Of a stretch of DNA of 64,000 nucleotides, positions 1 to 12,956 are shown piece by piece; within the stretch, counting starts at the first letter, position 1, and each line of letters begins with the position of its first letter. The stretch comes from Chrysophaeum taylorii (Eukaryota > Sar > Pelagophyceae > Pelagomonadales > Pelagomonadaceae). The stretch spans positions 1 to 64,000 of the forward strand of contig JAQMWT010000683.1 of assembly GCA_029834535.1 (NCBI GenBank). The letters run 5' to 3'. Below the pieces are notes generated by a model. That model did not search any database, had not been told where the DNA came from, and saw only the letters and a program-made list of their open reading frames with translations. Position numbers and translations under genes: made by a program.

Positions 1-592
1 TTTCAAGATTGCAACCCTAATGTTACGAATGGTATGTTGCAACCCAATGTTACGAATGGTATGAGGCGTTAGACTAGCGATAAGAGAAAAGACGTAAGGA
101 TACTGGATACAAGGGTGGTAGTGTCATAGCTTCTTCGCACACAGGTGCTGGAAAAGAAGGAAAAGGAAAAAAGGGGTGTGAGGTCCCTCTTTGAGGAGAC
201 GCTCTGATTTGAGGACGTCACAGAGGCATTGTGGCAAGAAAAAGAGACAGAGATCAGGGCGAAGATCACGAAGTGAGGTAACGAGCACGAAGCCGGAGGA
301 AGGAAGGAGTTTCCGTACTGCGGGTGAAAATGTCGCTAAGATTGTGTAAGGCGGGGTATGTGCTTGAGATCGATGATGTGGTTGCGATGGTATTCGGCGG
401 TACTGTAAAAGCGAATGTCAATATGGCGGGTGCGCCGTGAGACATTGGAGACGAACTTGGGTGACGGTGGTGCTATTATCAACATACATTGGGACCGTGT
501 GACGAGGGAGATCAAAGTCATCAAAAAGTTTGAGAAGCCAAGAGAGCTCAGCAGTAGCAGCGTAAAGAGCAAGCAATTCAGCTTCGAAAGAA

Positions 593-718
593 CGAGCAAG
601 TAAGTATTGCGAGCGGGAGCAGTAGGCTATCATAGAGCCAGAAGCAACAAAAGAAGAGCGAGCAAGTAAGTACTGCGATCGGGAGCAGTAGGCCATCATA
701 GAGCCAGCAGAGAAAACA
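593..718. repeat. Tandem duplication, about 64 bp x 2
   Basis: Two adjacent copies of a roughly 64-bp unit, each containing GAGCAAGTAAGTA and GGGAGCAGTAGG, lie in the RNase H part of element D. The copies differ at a few positions. Confidence 0.85.
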
Positions 719-938
719 AAGAAACAGTTGTGGAGTGGCGGTCAGGGTCGTCGGCCCAGCGGGAGTCGGAATAACCACAGAGACGAAGGGTAGAATCGCG
801 ACCAAGAACAAGGGCAAGATCCTGAGTACCGTTGAGATAACGCAGAGTGTGGATAAAGCGCCAAGCGTGCCAGTGGGTTTACCAGGATTGTGGGAAAACG
901 CGCACACTGATTGACGGACCAAGTGATATCAGGGCGAG

Positions 939-1622
939 TCATGATGGAGATGAAGAGGACACAGCCAACAATACGGCGAAAAGGGACACGCGTAATGCGA
1001 AGACCAACGTAAGAGGTGAGATCGAGTTCATTGACGTCAGTGAAAGCGCGGAAACGGAGGAAAAGGCTTGGTAATGGCCAATGCAATGACGAGGGTGCGC
1101 CACAAGAAGATCATCAACGACTAAAACAAGACGGAGGACCACGGTAGAATTGAGGACGAGCTTGTAATGGCAAGTGTCACCAGATCCGCGGACGAAGCCA
1201 CAATCATTGAGAAGGAAGCGTTCCAAATAAAGCCACCAATTGCGACAAGCTTGTTTGCAACCATACCAAGAGCGACGGAGCTTGTAAACGATTTTGGAAC
1301 CATCGGTGGGTTGGCGAGGTTCGGGTGGCCAGACATAGATGTCTTCGTCAATGGGAGCTTGAATAAAAGCGGAGCTGACATCCAACTTGTGCAAATCCCA
1401 GTCATGAACAGCGACAAAGGTCAGAAAGAAACGGATCGTGACGATGTTGGCAACCGGTGAGTAGGTGTCATGATAATCAATGCCGTGAACCTGTGTAACT
1501 GCGGACGACAAGGCGAGCCTTGTACGATTTGAAGCGGCCAGAGTCATACTTTGCGGAGGATCCACTTGAGGGTACAAATGTTGCCAGAAAACGTCGAAGG
1601 AAGGCGCATAACATCCCAGCAA
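939..1622 (-). pseudogene. Element D reverse transcriptase remnant
   Basis: This stretch encodes the copia reverse transcriptase core. Readable landmarks are the YHDTYSPVA entry, the LDVSSAFIQAPIDEDIYV catalytic block, the CGF...DTCHY segment and a VDDLL box. In intact elements the domain copies element RNA into DNA inside the capsid. Here it is a fossil fragment within element D. RNase H remains lie just downstream (lower coordinates), with an EAELLALYAA segment and a YVDNST segment. Confidence 0.85.
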
Positions 1623-1927
1623 CCAAGCTGACCAAGAGAGCTGTATTCTTCGATGGCTTGCAACCAGCCAGGACGCTTAGGATTGGTCGGATAGTCGTTT
1701 CGTCAAGGTCTGATACTGAGACATTTCTTCGGAAGCAGAGTAATAAACGTGTGCATGAGGATCAACAAGGGTGTTAGCTAAACAAAGGGGAAGGAAGACC
1801 CAATGAACTAACAAACAAAAGCTAACAGAAGAGACATACAAGGAGTTACAGGGAAACAGAAGCGACAGAGGAAACAGAATCAACATCGTGACAGGAGGAA
1901 ACAGAATGGCCCGTATCACATCAGTCG

Positions 1928-2034
1928 TATCAACATCAGAATGGCCCGTATCAACATCAGAATGGCCCGTATCAACATCAGAATGGCCGTATCAACACAG
2001 AATGGCCCGTATGAACACAGAATGGCCCGTAAAG
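1928..2034. repeat. Short tandem array (about 20-bp unit x 5)
   Basis: About five copies of a unit close to ATCAACATCAGAATGGCCCGT, with small length changes, lie in the linker part of element D. Confidence 0.9.
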
Positions 2035-3189
2035 TTTGTTGGTTGGTCGACTTTGCGCGGTCGGTCCGTTTGGCGCGACTTTGTTTTGCACTTTCTGTTG
2101 TTTTCTCTTTGGTGCTCTTTGTACTTTTCTCTCGAGCTCGTAGAATGGTCGGTTCACGATGGGTGATCAGTCCCAGTGAAACCGGCGCATTCTCATCAAA
2201 CACAGGGGGCAAGGGGGCAACAGCGGAAGAACAGCGGACAATGGGGGAACAATAGACGAGAGCTTGAAGCGTGATTCGAGAAAGTCAGAACAACGTTGAA
2301 GTTCCTTCGGTGGTTGACATTGCAGGAAATCGGTAAGTGAAACTGTCAGCAAAATCGAGGTCTGAAGAACAATAGCGACAAAAGTGCCTGATGACGTGCG
2401 TTAGACGATTGTCGCAGCGGGGCAAAGATAGGGAAACACAGGCTGGTACATATGATGGCGGTGTACCAGACGTCTGATGAGAACGGCCTTTGCAGATAGG
2501 TTGCATGGTGCATGGTGACCAGGTTATGACGATGGTCGGAGTCGACAGAAGCAAAAACAGGCGTAAACAGGTTTGATGCGAACGTTGGTGTTTGGTTGTT
2601 GTGGCGCGAGCAAGTTGCATGGGCACGACCGCGTCCTGTACGCGAAGATGGAAGACTTCGGACGCGCCAGCGGTGTAAGGAACGAACAGGTAGACCAGGC
2701 TGCTGTATGCCAGCCTGCTGTGACAGATAAGAAAGTGGCCCGTTTTCGCAGTCGCAAGAACGAAATTGCCATATGGGCCAACGTTGGAGGAGCAAGCGGC
2801 GAGCTTCGCTCGTCATACTCGAATAGACTGCGGTAGAAGTTGGCGACAGTGGCAAAACAGTTGTGGCACGTAAGAACGTTGCAGATAGCTTGCAGATAGC
2901 GTCGCAGTGGCACGTAAGAACATTGCAGATAGCGTCGCGGGTGCTGAGCACGGAATTCACGTCGATAGCAAAACCGAATTTTAAAGGTCAGAAAAGCGGC
3001 GAAAGCGATAGTGCGTGAAGGAGAACCACAAATCACACAGCAAAGAGCGTCTGTCCAGGATCCCGAAGATAAGCGATCCAACCACATAGGAAGCACGAAA
3101 ACTGCGCACGCGAAAATTGACAGGCACAGCTTAGTTGTGGCAGGTGAAATGAGCGATGGAACGTGATTCGCTGGTTTTACCAAACCGAC

Positions 3190-3400
3190 AAGCACAACGA
3201 GGAATGGATCGACGAATAGCTGAAAATGCACAACGGGGAGTGGAGCAACGAATAGGCGAAATACAGAACGAGGAGGGGAGCAACGACGAGGGGAAAAGAC
3301 AGAACGAGGAGAGGAGCAACGACGAGGGAAAATACAGAACGAGGGGTGGAGCAACGAATAGCGGAAAATACAGAACGAGGCGCCTGTGCAATGGGAGCTA
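3190..3400. repeat. Degenerate minisatellite in element D
   Basis: Imperfect units of about 28-40 bp are built on GAACGAGG, GGAGCAACGA and GAAAATACAGA. They make a purine-rich repeat array in the gag-integrase interval of element D. Confidence 0.75.
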
Positions 3401-3751
3401 AAAACAAAACGAGGGGCTTCCGTGGATGGGGCTGTTGATGTGCTTGCATCAGACATTCGGCGGTACACGCTGACTTGGAATTATCTTGAAAGTGTTGCGC
3501 TGTTGAGAAGAACGGCGATGGTGGGTAGGGCGTTGTCGTGGAATAGCTAAGAACTTTGAAACTTGCGGCAGTCCCCTTAAAGTGATCCTTGCAGCCGCCA
3601 AAAGACATCGGGTAGTGCGTCGGAATCGAGTAGAGCCAGGTTGTTGGGAAAGGGGAGCGTCTAGGGTAGGTCAGTTGGAAGAGTCTGAAGTCGTGGCTGA
3701 CGACGCGGCGGATAGCGCGGCGGAAGTGGTTGTGCATGCCATCGAAATTGA

Positions 3752-3829
3752 TTGTTGTTGAACTTCTCAAGGGTAGAACCACATTCATCGTTGTTGTTGA
3801 ACTTCTCAAGGGTAGAACCACATTCATCG
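3752..3829. repeat. 39-bp tandem duplication
   Basis: Two perfect or near-perfect 39-bp copies begin TTGTTGTTGAACTTCTCAAG within the gag part of element D. Confidence 0.9.
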
Positions 3830-3925
3830 GTACGAAACGCAAGACGATAAAACAAAGCCAGTTAGGCTTGAAGCACGATGCACGTAGTCAAATGCGAGGA
3901 CACACTCGAGGGTGCGTCGGATCAG

Positions 3926-4015
3926 GTACAATGCCGAGCAACTTGAACTCCGGTGATAGGTAAAATGCCGAGCAACTTGAACGCCGGTGATAGGTATAAT
4001 GCTGAGCAACTTGTA
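3926..4015. repeat. 34-bp tandem array, nearly 3 copies
   Basis: Units close to ATGCCGAGCAACTTGAAC...CCGGTGATAGGTA repeat nearly three times in the gag part of element D. Confidence 0.85.
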
Positions 4016-4545
4016 TACTCCGATGATGAACTTGTTGAGGAAGTTCACTACGCAATCCCCACGGCCCATGTAGACATCGGTAATGCGCTTGTAAAGTCGC
4101 GTGAAGTTCATGTCGCGGTTGTCATGGATATGAACGTTGTTGCTTGACGCGAAAGTCTTCTTCAGAGCAGCCAGAAGCGGAAATGCTAGTCCAAGTGTCA
4201 GTGGTCAAGATAATGCGATCACCGGTGGAAATGATCATGTTTTCCAGGCGCCGGGTCCATTGGTGAAAAGGATGTCGCTCACCACTGAAAGCATCGAGTT
4301 TTTGCGAAATCTTGGTATCCTTAATTTCGATCGAGGACATGATAAACGATAACGAACCGAACACGTAGCAATGAACTGAAGCCGAGGAGGAGTCGCTGTT
4401 GTCCGTGAAGTCAAGCTCAGGGCGTTCGATGACGAACACCTGGAACCATGTTACGAATGGTATGAGGCGTTAGACTAGCGATAAGAGAAAGACGTAAGGA
4501 TACTGGATACGTGGTGCAGGGGTAAGTGTCATAGCTTCTTCACAC

Positions 4546-5152
4546 CTAATAAGGATTTAGGAGTATACACAAAGGTTTGTCTTTAAATGTCGACTGCTAA
4601 GAAGGGGGGGGGTGTGTGGGGAGCATGAAGGATGTGGGTGGGTTTGTGGGGTATGAGGGATGTGCCTGACGGGCGGAGATAAGTACGCGGGACCTAGTCG
4701 GGGTCATCGCCGAGCCGTGGGGCAGGCGAAGAGAGGACGGGCCCCGCCCGTAGGTCGTACGCATGCTGCCGCCGGAAACAAAGGTTTGGGGTAAAAGTTA
4801 GTGCGACCCTCAACCGTACCCCCTGTTTAGCACCGTGCACACACAGACCTATAGGACTTGGCTCATCAGGCGGCGGGGTCAGGGTCAGGCCGTCAGCCGA
4901 AGTGAATGAACGTGAAGTGAACATGGGACTTCGGACGAAAATTTTCGGTGAAGTGAAGACTGAAGTGAAGTGAACCAAATTCAGCGAACCTAGTGAAGTG
5001 AGCCCAGTGAATTCCCAACGCTGGCTGGTAAAATAGGGTCGAAAAAAAGGTGTGGGGGGCGCTTATTACTACCCCCCCCCTGTCAGCACGGGCAAAATTT
5101 TCCTCCCTCCACGACTAGTCGCTCGCCAAGATAACAACAACGCCATCAGAAA
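4546..5152. other. Intergenic stretch with Helitron-end fragment, upstream of DGAT2-like gene
   Basis: No gene is supported here. Positions 4575-4656 carry a block (TTTAAATGTCGACTGCTAAG, then a G-run, then GGATGTGGGTGGGTTTGTGG) that recurs inside Helitron copies H1 (11834-11911) and H2 (13227-13291), so it is a scrap of the same family. Positions 4900-5010 are rich in GAAGTGA repeats. A G-run and a C-run flank 5050-5090. The last 60 bases should contain the 5' leader of the acyltransferase gene. I see no TATA box I would defend. Confidence 0.6.
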
Positions 5153-6178
5153 ATGACGTCGACCGTCGTCCACAAGAGCTTCCTGAAATCGACCGCCGGC
5201 GAGCGCTTGTTGGGTTTCGCCGCCGCGTCTGTGTTCTCGGTGACGTACTACCTCGCGCCCGCATGGATCTTGTGTGCGGTGGTGTTGGCGGCGTTCCGTC
5301 CGTTTGATAGGCTGACCCTGGTAGTCGCCGGCCCCGTGTTTGTGTCTTTGTTGCTCCCGAGCAGCATCGCCGCCAATGTCGGGAAGCGCGTGCTACGGTC
5401 GTACCCGTTCCAACAAATTCCAAAGTACTTTGCCTATGAAGAATACCACGAATTCTCGGACGACGACGTGGGTAAGGCTATCCACATTTCTGGCGATCGG
5501 TTCGTCTTCGCGTGCCACCCGCACGGCGTCTTTCCCTTCGTGGCGACTTGTGCGATGCTGTCGACCCTCGGAGCCCCCTCGGATACGGGAGTCTCGCGAT
5601 ACGAACACGGACAGCCCTCGGAAGACACGCCGACGGCGGTCGCTTCGGTTCTCCTTCGGATTCCCATCCTCAAGGAAATTACCGGGATGTTCGGGATCAT
5701 CGACGCGAGCAGCGACGTCTTGGCAAACAGGCTCAAACGGGGCAGCTTCGCCCTTTACGTTGGGGGATTAGTCGAGATCTTCTTGTCGAGCCGAGAGAGG
5801 GAGACCGTCGTGCTGAGACGCCGCAAGGGTTTTATTAAGCTTGCTCTCCAATCGGGCGCCAAGATCGTCCCGGTCTACTTGTTCGGGAACACCACCTGCC
5901 TCTCCGCCCTCACCTCGGGCCCCCTCGCTGCTCTTTCTAGAAAATTTGGCGTCTCTTTGACTTTATTCTGGGGACGCTGGGGTCTCCCTCTCCCGCGGCC
6001 CGTTAAGCTCGTCTACGCCCGCGGCAGGCCCATCGACCTCCCCCACATCCCCAACCCCACCCAGGCCGACATCGACAAGTGGCATCTCCACTACTGCGAC
6101 AAACTCCTCACCCTCTTCGACGCCTACAAATCAAAAAACCCAGACTACGCTAACAAAACCCTCGATATCGCCGGCTAG
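5153..6178 (+). CDS. DGAT2-family acyltransferase (diacylglycerol/monoacylglycerol acyltransferase-like)
   Basis: A single-exon 341-residue protein with the hallmarks of the DGAT2 family, which makes triacylglycerol from diacylglycerol and acyl-CoA at the endoplasmic reticulum and lipid droplets. It has an N-terminal hydrophobic hairpin (about residues 22-72). The catalytic HPHG tetrad is at 122-125, the GGLVE motif at 204-208, and RKGF plus VPVYLFGN at 224-246. These are the standard conserved blocks in the right order, and the length matches the family (about 330-390). The first ATG sits in an AAAATGAC context and gives a natural N terminus. No intron is evident. Substrate choice (DGAT, MGAT or wax synthase) cannot be read from the motifs. 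The neighbours are mobile-element remains, so there is no contextual clue. Confidence 0.93.
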   Translation: MTSTVVHKSFLKSTAGERLLGFAAASVFSVTYYLAPAWILCAVVLAAFRPFDRLTLVVAGPVFVSLLLPSSIAANVGKRVLRSYPFQQIPKYFAYEEYHEFSDDDVGKAIHISGDRFVFACHPHGVFPFVATCAMLSTLGAPSDTGVSRYEHGQPSEDTPTAVASVLLRIPILKEITGMFGIIDASSDVLANRLKRGSFALYVGGLVEIFLSSRERETVVLRRRKGFIKLALQSGAKIVPVYLFGNTTCLSALTSGPLAALSRKFGVSLTLFWGRWGLPLPRPVKLVYARGRPIDLPHIPNPTQADIDKWHLHYCDKLLTLFDAYKSKNPDYANKTLDIAG

Positions 6179-6799
6179 CGCTAGCCTTCAATAATATAGT
6201 ATACGGTCGCAAACGACGACCTGAGCACTTTTTTTTTCTTGGCGACGACGACGACGTCAGCTGGGATTTGTTCTAGTCGCTGTCGTTTTTCATACGTATT
6301 TTTTCCTTCGAGTGAGTGTATAAGTGAAGAAAGACTATTCTCATTTTTTACATCGCGGCACTTCACTTTTGAGTTTCTCTCCCCTTGAGCGATCATCCAT
6401 CTTGGCTCTTAGGGCCTGGGAGTTGCGAACCAAAATGATTTTAGCTCCCTAAGCAAGCCAGAGTCCCCAAGTGGGGGCGCGAGCAAAATAAATTTCAAGC
6501 CGCCGACAATATTTATTTATTTATTGGCTCTCTAAATTCTCACCCCTTGTTGGAACCCCTGGAGCCGCGTGCAAACACAGCACCCCACCCAATCTACGAA
6601 CAACCCTTTTGCGGTAGGAAAGGATTATTATGCGCTCTAACTTCTTACCCTGCTTGCTTCGACTGTGCCCTCGACGTCTCGAGGGCGCCGAGCGGGCTGA
6701 GGAGCGCTTCCTTCCTTCCTGTCTGGGTCCAGCCTTAGAGTTCGCTGCCCACGAGCTTCCATCCATCCGAAGACTCGTGAGATGATTCATGGTTGAGAT
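6179..6799. other. Intergenic stretch, no gene seen
   Basis: This holds the presumed 3' region of the acyltransferase gene and an AT-rich patch (ATTTATTTATTTATT at about 6509-6527). No recognisable coding or RNA feature was found. A tRNA-like reading near 6410-6500 was considered and rejected. Confidence 0.6.
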
Positions 6800-9700
6800 T
6801 AGTCGAGATTTGAAAGGAGCAACCGCCAGGCGTGACCCGAATTAATAAGAATAAGGAAGCCCCCGCCGGGAAAACCCCCGCGAAAACCCCCACGAAAACC
6901 CCCGCGAGCGCCCGGAGGTGGCGTTGCGAATGCGTGCGTCAGGGTTGAAGTAGAGTAAACGTAGTAGAGAACTCTTAATAGAACGAGGGGGAAGGAAGGC
7001 GGTGTGAGGGTTCCCACCACAGGACTCCCCTTCTTTGATAATAGGAGCTGTCCTCAGCGACGGCGGCGGTGGTGCGACCGACAAGAGTTTCGGCGCGGTC
7101 CGCCCGGGGACGGGTCTTGAGCGCGCGTCTGATGAGCGCGCTGCTGAGCTTGGAGTTGGTCTTGTTCTTGGTGCGCGCGATGCGCGAGAACATCTTTGAC
7201 GCGCTCCTGGACGATCGGAACTGATTTCCCCTGGAGCTTGAACCGGGGAACCAGGACGCCGATCTCGAAGTCGGTAACGCAAGGGGTGCACTGAGGTGTT
7301 AATTTCTCGGTGCGGGTGAAGCTGCGGCCGACCACCGTCTTGAATTCCAGGCTCGGCGCTCGAGCTTCGAGCGGCGAGGTCGGGTCGAAATGCGAGGGGT
7401 CGTCCGTCGCGCGGGCCCAGATCGGAGTAAAGGTGGAGGGCGACTCGGTCCTGAACATCATCATAATCCTCGAAAATTTCGGCAACGACTGATCGGTTCC
7501 TGTACGAGACGGGCGACAGACGCTCGGCGATGATGATGAGGAAGGCATGCGCGCTGCTCGGGTCGCGACTTGTTTTGAGACTGTGGAATATACAGGAGCA
7601 CGTGCGAGTTGACGTTTGTATTCGACATTAACATTCTCGACGTCGTAAGCGAGCTTCTGCGTCTTCTTGGCGTGATCGTGCGCTTCGGCGACCACTTTCG
7701 AGCGAGTAATACTGGAAGTTGTGCTCGACTCGCTTTCGCAGAGGTCTCTTAGGCTTTTGGGCGATCTCTTCCAATTAGAGGGTGCCGGGGACGAATTCCT
7801 TTTGCAGCCCGACATCGGTCGCCTTCTTACGTTGTCGCGTGGCATTCGACGTGGCGTGCACCCGAGGCCCGGTTCCCTGGTGTTGGGTGACTCGGGACCG
7901 AGATCGTGGGGGAGGCTGGACCTTTGTTCTCGTCCGTTTCCCGGGGTGGTGGGCGCTGTGGCGTTGTCGCCCGAACCTCTTCTTGGCAGGTGACGATTTC
8001 GCCCCGGGCGAGCTCTTGGTCTTGGATTATCGACGTCGCTGTGTCGACACGGCCACTGCGGCTGCTGGTCGGAGCGATCTCGCGTTGAGCAAGTCCCGGC
8101 TACGATGCCGAGGTGCTCCCCGCGCTTGGTGCCGTGGCGACCAAGGCTTCTCCGGGCTTGAGCGCTCGACTCGGCGGAATGCTGTGGGTTCGACCGGGGT
8201 CGATGCGCGCTGTGAGCTGGTTGCGAACGCTCGGAGCTCGGGCGCGTTTTTTTTTGGCGCGTCGCTCGGCATAGACGGGTCCTCGGCCGTGGTAACTTAC
8301 GGCGGCCGAAGCGCGCCGAGGAGATCTTTTTCGGTCGGCAGTGGCGGCAGAGCTCTCTTGCCGCCTTGACTCCTACTCTGCGTCATTGCCGTCTGCCACG
8401 ATTGCGACTACCGGCACGGCCATTTCGTCTCAGATGGATATTCGCAGGGCGATCCACTCTGAAATCGAGGTCGTGTTCTTTCCTGATCCGAAGAGTGAAA
8501 GCTCGAAAGGCAGCTCGCCGCGATCCAGCAACATCCCTCGCTTTCCCATTAGGCCTACGAGGTCGCGACAGATGTAGGTGATTCCGTCCACGCCGATCAC
8601 CGCGGCGTACGATGAGTCGCCTCGCTCGTTGAACGCGCGGATGGCCACGAACGGAACGTCGTCAGGCTGCCGACTTCGAAGCAGTTGAGGACGCGCAGGT
8701 CCGTGTCGATCGTTTCGGCGTTGATGGTGGCGAAAGAGGAGTGCAGGCACGTGGCTTCGTCCCTGCCGTCGGCATCGATACGTACGCATGTGCAGCGAAG
8801 AAAAATCGACGGGCTCTCGACCACCATTCTCTGCCGGCTGGTTCGTAGATTTGCGGGTAGATGTTGGATTCTCCGCCGACGGCCTCTGTTTTTTCGCGCT
8901 CTAGAGCCGGGCTCTCGAATTCGGGGGATCTTCGTTCCTCGTCTTCCCGAGACTCTTATCGTTTGTCGGCTTGAGCTCCTCGTCGATTGTCCTCTCTTCC
9001 TTTTGGTGAGGGATGACCTCGCTCCCGTCTGGGGTTTGGTTTCGGTTTCGTGATGGGGGATCGGTGGGTTCTCTCGGGGAGTCGTTGGCACGTTTTTCTT
9101 GTTCGAAGGCCGCTTGACTCTCGTCCACCTTCCCAACACTCGTCGTCGTCGTCGTCGTCGTCGTCGCTATCGGACGTATCGTCGATGAGGTCGGGGACGT
9201 CTGTGTCCACGTCGCGAGGGACCTCCGCGGTTGCGCTACTGATGCCACTGGCCGCATCTTCCTCCTTAGCGCGCGAGGTCGAGCCTTCGGCGTCGTCGTT
9301 GCTGACGTCGGTGCGTGTCGTGTCCGGCTCGTGCTGCCCCACAGCGCTGGATGTGCTCTGCGTTTCTTCGAATTCGTGGGCTGACCAGAAACGATAATGC
9401 GTCCTCTCGATGCGAGTGCCAGCTGCTGTCAAGCGCGTTTGCGGTGAGCGATCGCAGATGGACACTCGATCGGGTCGGCGCGGCACGTCGATGTTGATCT
9501 CGGGGAGATCGGCGCTCTCTTCCTCCAGGAGCGCGGGGCTCCTCGCGAGGTGAGCTTGGCCCGTGCGATAGCGATCTTCGCTTGCATTTTGTCCGGCATC
9601 GCGTCGATAGTCGTCGCGGAGTCGAACATCGGATCGAACGGGAAGGCCCTCGCATACGATTTCGGCGGCGGTTCGCTCGACGGCGTTGTTGCGGGCGCAC

Positions 9701-10540
9701 GGGCCAGAGTCTTCGAAGAACTCGCCGTCCGTACTGCTGGCCGATCCGAGGAGCGTCGGTGATAGAACGTTCGGCTGCGCCGTCTCTCGATTGAGGCCCA
9801 AAGATAGATCCGTCCCGCGCAATCCATCGATGATTGCGTACTCCAGGGCGAGACGTTCTCGAGGTCCGCGGCTCCTACAACAACCCGGGAAAGGCCGCCC
9901 GAAAGATGGAAGAAGGAATTAAGGCGGCGCAGACGGCGCTGCTGACGGCGAGGGCTCCGGTGGTCCAGCGGCCCTTGCTCTCAGTCAATAAGCGCTGTCG
10001 CAGGTCCAGGAACAAATTTGGAGCGTGCATCACGAACGTCTAGTACGAGATTTCCTTCCTCGATGAGGCCGCCGCCAACGAGCGAGGCCGCGGTCACGGC
10101 GAAGGAGCAGAACCGGGCCGACGCCTGAGAGGAGCGCCGCTCCGAGATCCGCGCCCTTCGCCGCGGTCGGGACGCCGTCGAAGCTCCGTCCTGGCCAGCT
10201 TAAGTCCTTCATCTTTGGCCGCGCCCTCGCCGAGGCCAAGAACAACAAAGAGCATGCCCTCGTCGAGGAAGCCCGCTCCCACGTCGACAAGCCCCTGCTT
10301 CTGCCTCCGACGCCAGCGCCTGCTCGAGACAACCCCGCCGTCGAACGTGCTGGTGCCCCCAAAGATGAACCCGTCGAGTCCCCGCCCGCCGAAGACGAAG
10401 AGAGCCTGGCCGAGAGCGAGATTGGCGGTTTCTTCGGGGATCTTGGCGATCGAAGTCGATGCTTGATTCCTGCCCGCGCGCTGCGGGCTCGTCCCGTTAA
10501 CCCCCCGACCCACGCCAGCTCGTAGGCACCACCACCCTTG
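6800..10540 (-). mobile_element. Decayed LTR-retroelement remains (relative of the 40.2-41.9 kb element)
   Basis: A GC-rich stretch of overlapping open frames without intact genes. The best anchor is on the minus strand at about 7320-7160. A translated TPCVTDF segment followed by a V-L-V/I-P-R/K-F block matches the C-terminal tail encoded at 41650-41760. Just downstream on the minus strand, a purine tract ending AAGGGGAGTCC meets TGTGGTGGG at 7021. This matches the purine tract and LTR start at 41841-41853. I infer a 3' LTR running down from 7021 toward about 6800. The remaining frames (acidic and arginine-rich, 8400-9830) are consistent with gag or linker sequence but carry no motif I can name. 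It is broken and old, and the upper boundary is a guess. Confidence 0.45.
7054..7845 (-). pseudogene. Polyprotein tail remnant of LTR element
   Basis: An open stretch on the minus strand whose C-terminal third matches the tail of the element at 41.6-41.8 kb (shared TPCVTDF, then a hydrophobic VLVPRF-type block, then QERV/VERV). In the 41-kb relative this tail follows a Ty3-type integrase C-terminal domain. That integrase domain is not clearly recognisable here. Confidence 0.45.
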
Positions 10541-11789
<1,249 letters not shown>

Positions 11790-12945
11790 CCTAACTACTA
11801 ATCGACAGATGTTTGTCTGTTTGTCTGTCTGTTTGTCTGTAAATGTCGACTGCTAAGAGGGGGGGGTGTGTGTGGGGAGCATGAAGGATGTGGGTGGGTT
11901 TGTGGGGTATGTCTGTTTAGTTGTTGGGTCTGTCTGTCTGTTTTGTTGTTGGGTCTGTCTGTTTGTCCCTCGATTTAGGGTAAGGATAAGGTAGGCGCGA
12001 GAGTAAGGATCAGGTAGGCGCGAGAGCCAGACAGTGATCCTCCAAGCCGTCTACGGCGACCTCGCAGACTATTTCCACGACCCGCGGCGGCTCTTTCAGC
12101 GCGCCATTCTCACGCCCCGTCGAAACGATGTTGTCGATGCTGACAACGCGCGCATGACCGCGGCCTTTTTTTCCCGGAGACGAGGCGTCGGAGTTCTTTT
12201 CGGCTGACTAGGCTGGGTCGGAAGACGACGCCTCGCTCTTTATAGTCGAGTTTTCAACTCCCTGACAACCAACGGCATGCTGACTTTGATCGCGAGCTTA
12301 AAGTCTTCGCAACCTCGACCCGTCGCACGGCCACTGCAACGGTACCAGATACATGATCGATCGTGTCGTTGTCACCGAGGCTCCTCCAACCTGTATCCCG
12401 TAAGGCCCGCCGACGCCAAACGATCACCAAGAGCCAGGGCCAGACGCCCCGCGAGGTCGGCGTCCTCTTGGCGAAGCCCGTCTTCTGCCACGTCCAGCTC
12501 TACGTGGCTCTCTGTCGATCGGCAACCCCGAGGATATCCTCTTCTGAGTCGACGACTCCACCCTACCCCACACGTGCTGCGCAATACCGATAAGCCCCCT
12601 CCCGGCGTCTACACGCGCACGGTAGGTGAACTTACTGGGACCACGTGAACTTACTGGGGTTTGAGATTGGGACTAGGTGAACTGAGTGACCAGGTGAAAC
12701 TGGGACCAGGTGTGAACATACTGGGGTTTTTAGAGTAAAGGGTTTTAAGAGTAAACTCAAAGGTTGGCGGCGCGTGCGGATCAAAGCAGCTTAGATTGGC
12801 GGAGGCGAGAGCGACGAGCTCAAAGGAGTTGGTGTGAGCTGGGTGAACTTACTGGCCAGGTGAACTTATATGAAACTTACTGGGACCAGGTGAACTTACT
12901 GGGGTTAGAGATTGGGACTAGGTGAACTTACTGGCCTGCACTTGT
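11790..12945 (+). mobile_element. Helitron-derived copy H1 with PIF1-helicase tail
   Basis: First of four copies in the window that start CCTAACTACTAATCGACAGATG after a T and end GGCCTGCACTTGT. Its centre (about 12015-12600) encodes a decayed C-terminal part of a Helitron PIF1-type helicase. Translated segments include ILTPR..DVV, then KSQGQTPREVGVLL at about 12429 and a QLYVAL..S segment, which are late helicase motifs. The Rep domain and the N-terminal helicase are absent. The last 350 bases are built from repeats of GTGAACTTACTGG and AGAGATTGGGACTAGG. No target-site duplication is seen, as expected for Helitrons. Several frame changes separate the helicase segments. Confidence 0.75.
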
Positions 12946-12956
12946 TCTAAGATAAT

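Larger units (their letters stand above)
48..4545 (-). mobile_element. Element D: decayed Ty1/copia LTR retrotransposon
   Basis: A copia-type element runs on the minus strand between two short near-identical direct repeats of about 95 bp (48-143 and 4449-4545). Both repeats start TGTTACGAATGG on the plus strand and are taken as LTRs. Read 5' to 3' (high to low coordinates) the parts are gag (about 4440-3700), a low-complexity tandemly duplicated stretch (about 3450-2600), remains of integrase and linker, reverse transcriptase (about 1620-1090) and RNase H (about 1080-420). The RT part shows the copia signatures YHDTYSPVA, LDVSSAFIQAP and VDDLLVA. The element is badly broken, with many breaks, and is clearly old. 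A further partial copy of the LTR start at 21-46 forms a 27-bp tandem duplication at the window edge. Confidence 0.85.

Noticed and set aside
4694-4978. Minus-strand frame of 94 codons upstream of the DGAT2-like gene
   Set aside because: Composition reflects GAAGTGA repeats. No homology or conserved pattern.
6400-6510. Possible tRNA (a GGTTCGCAAC-like B box on the minus strand)
   Set aside because: The T-arm does not pair, there is no acceptor stem and no convincing A box.
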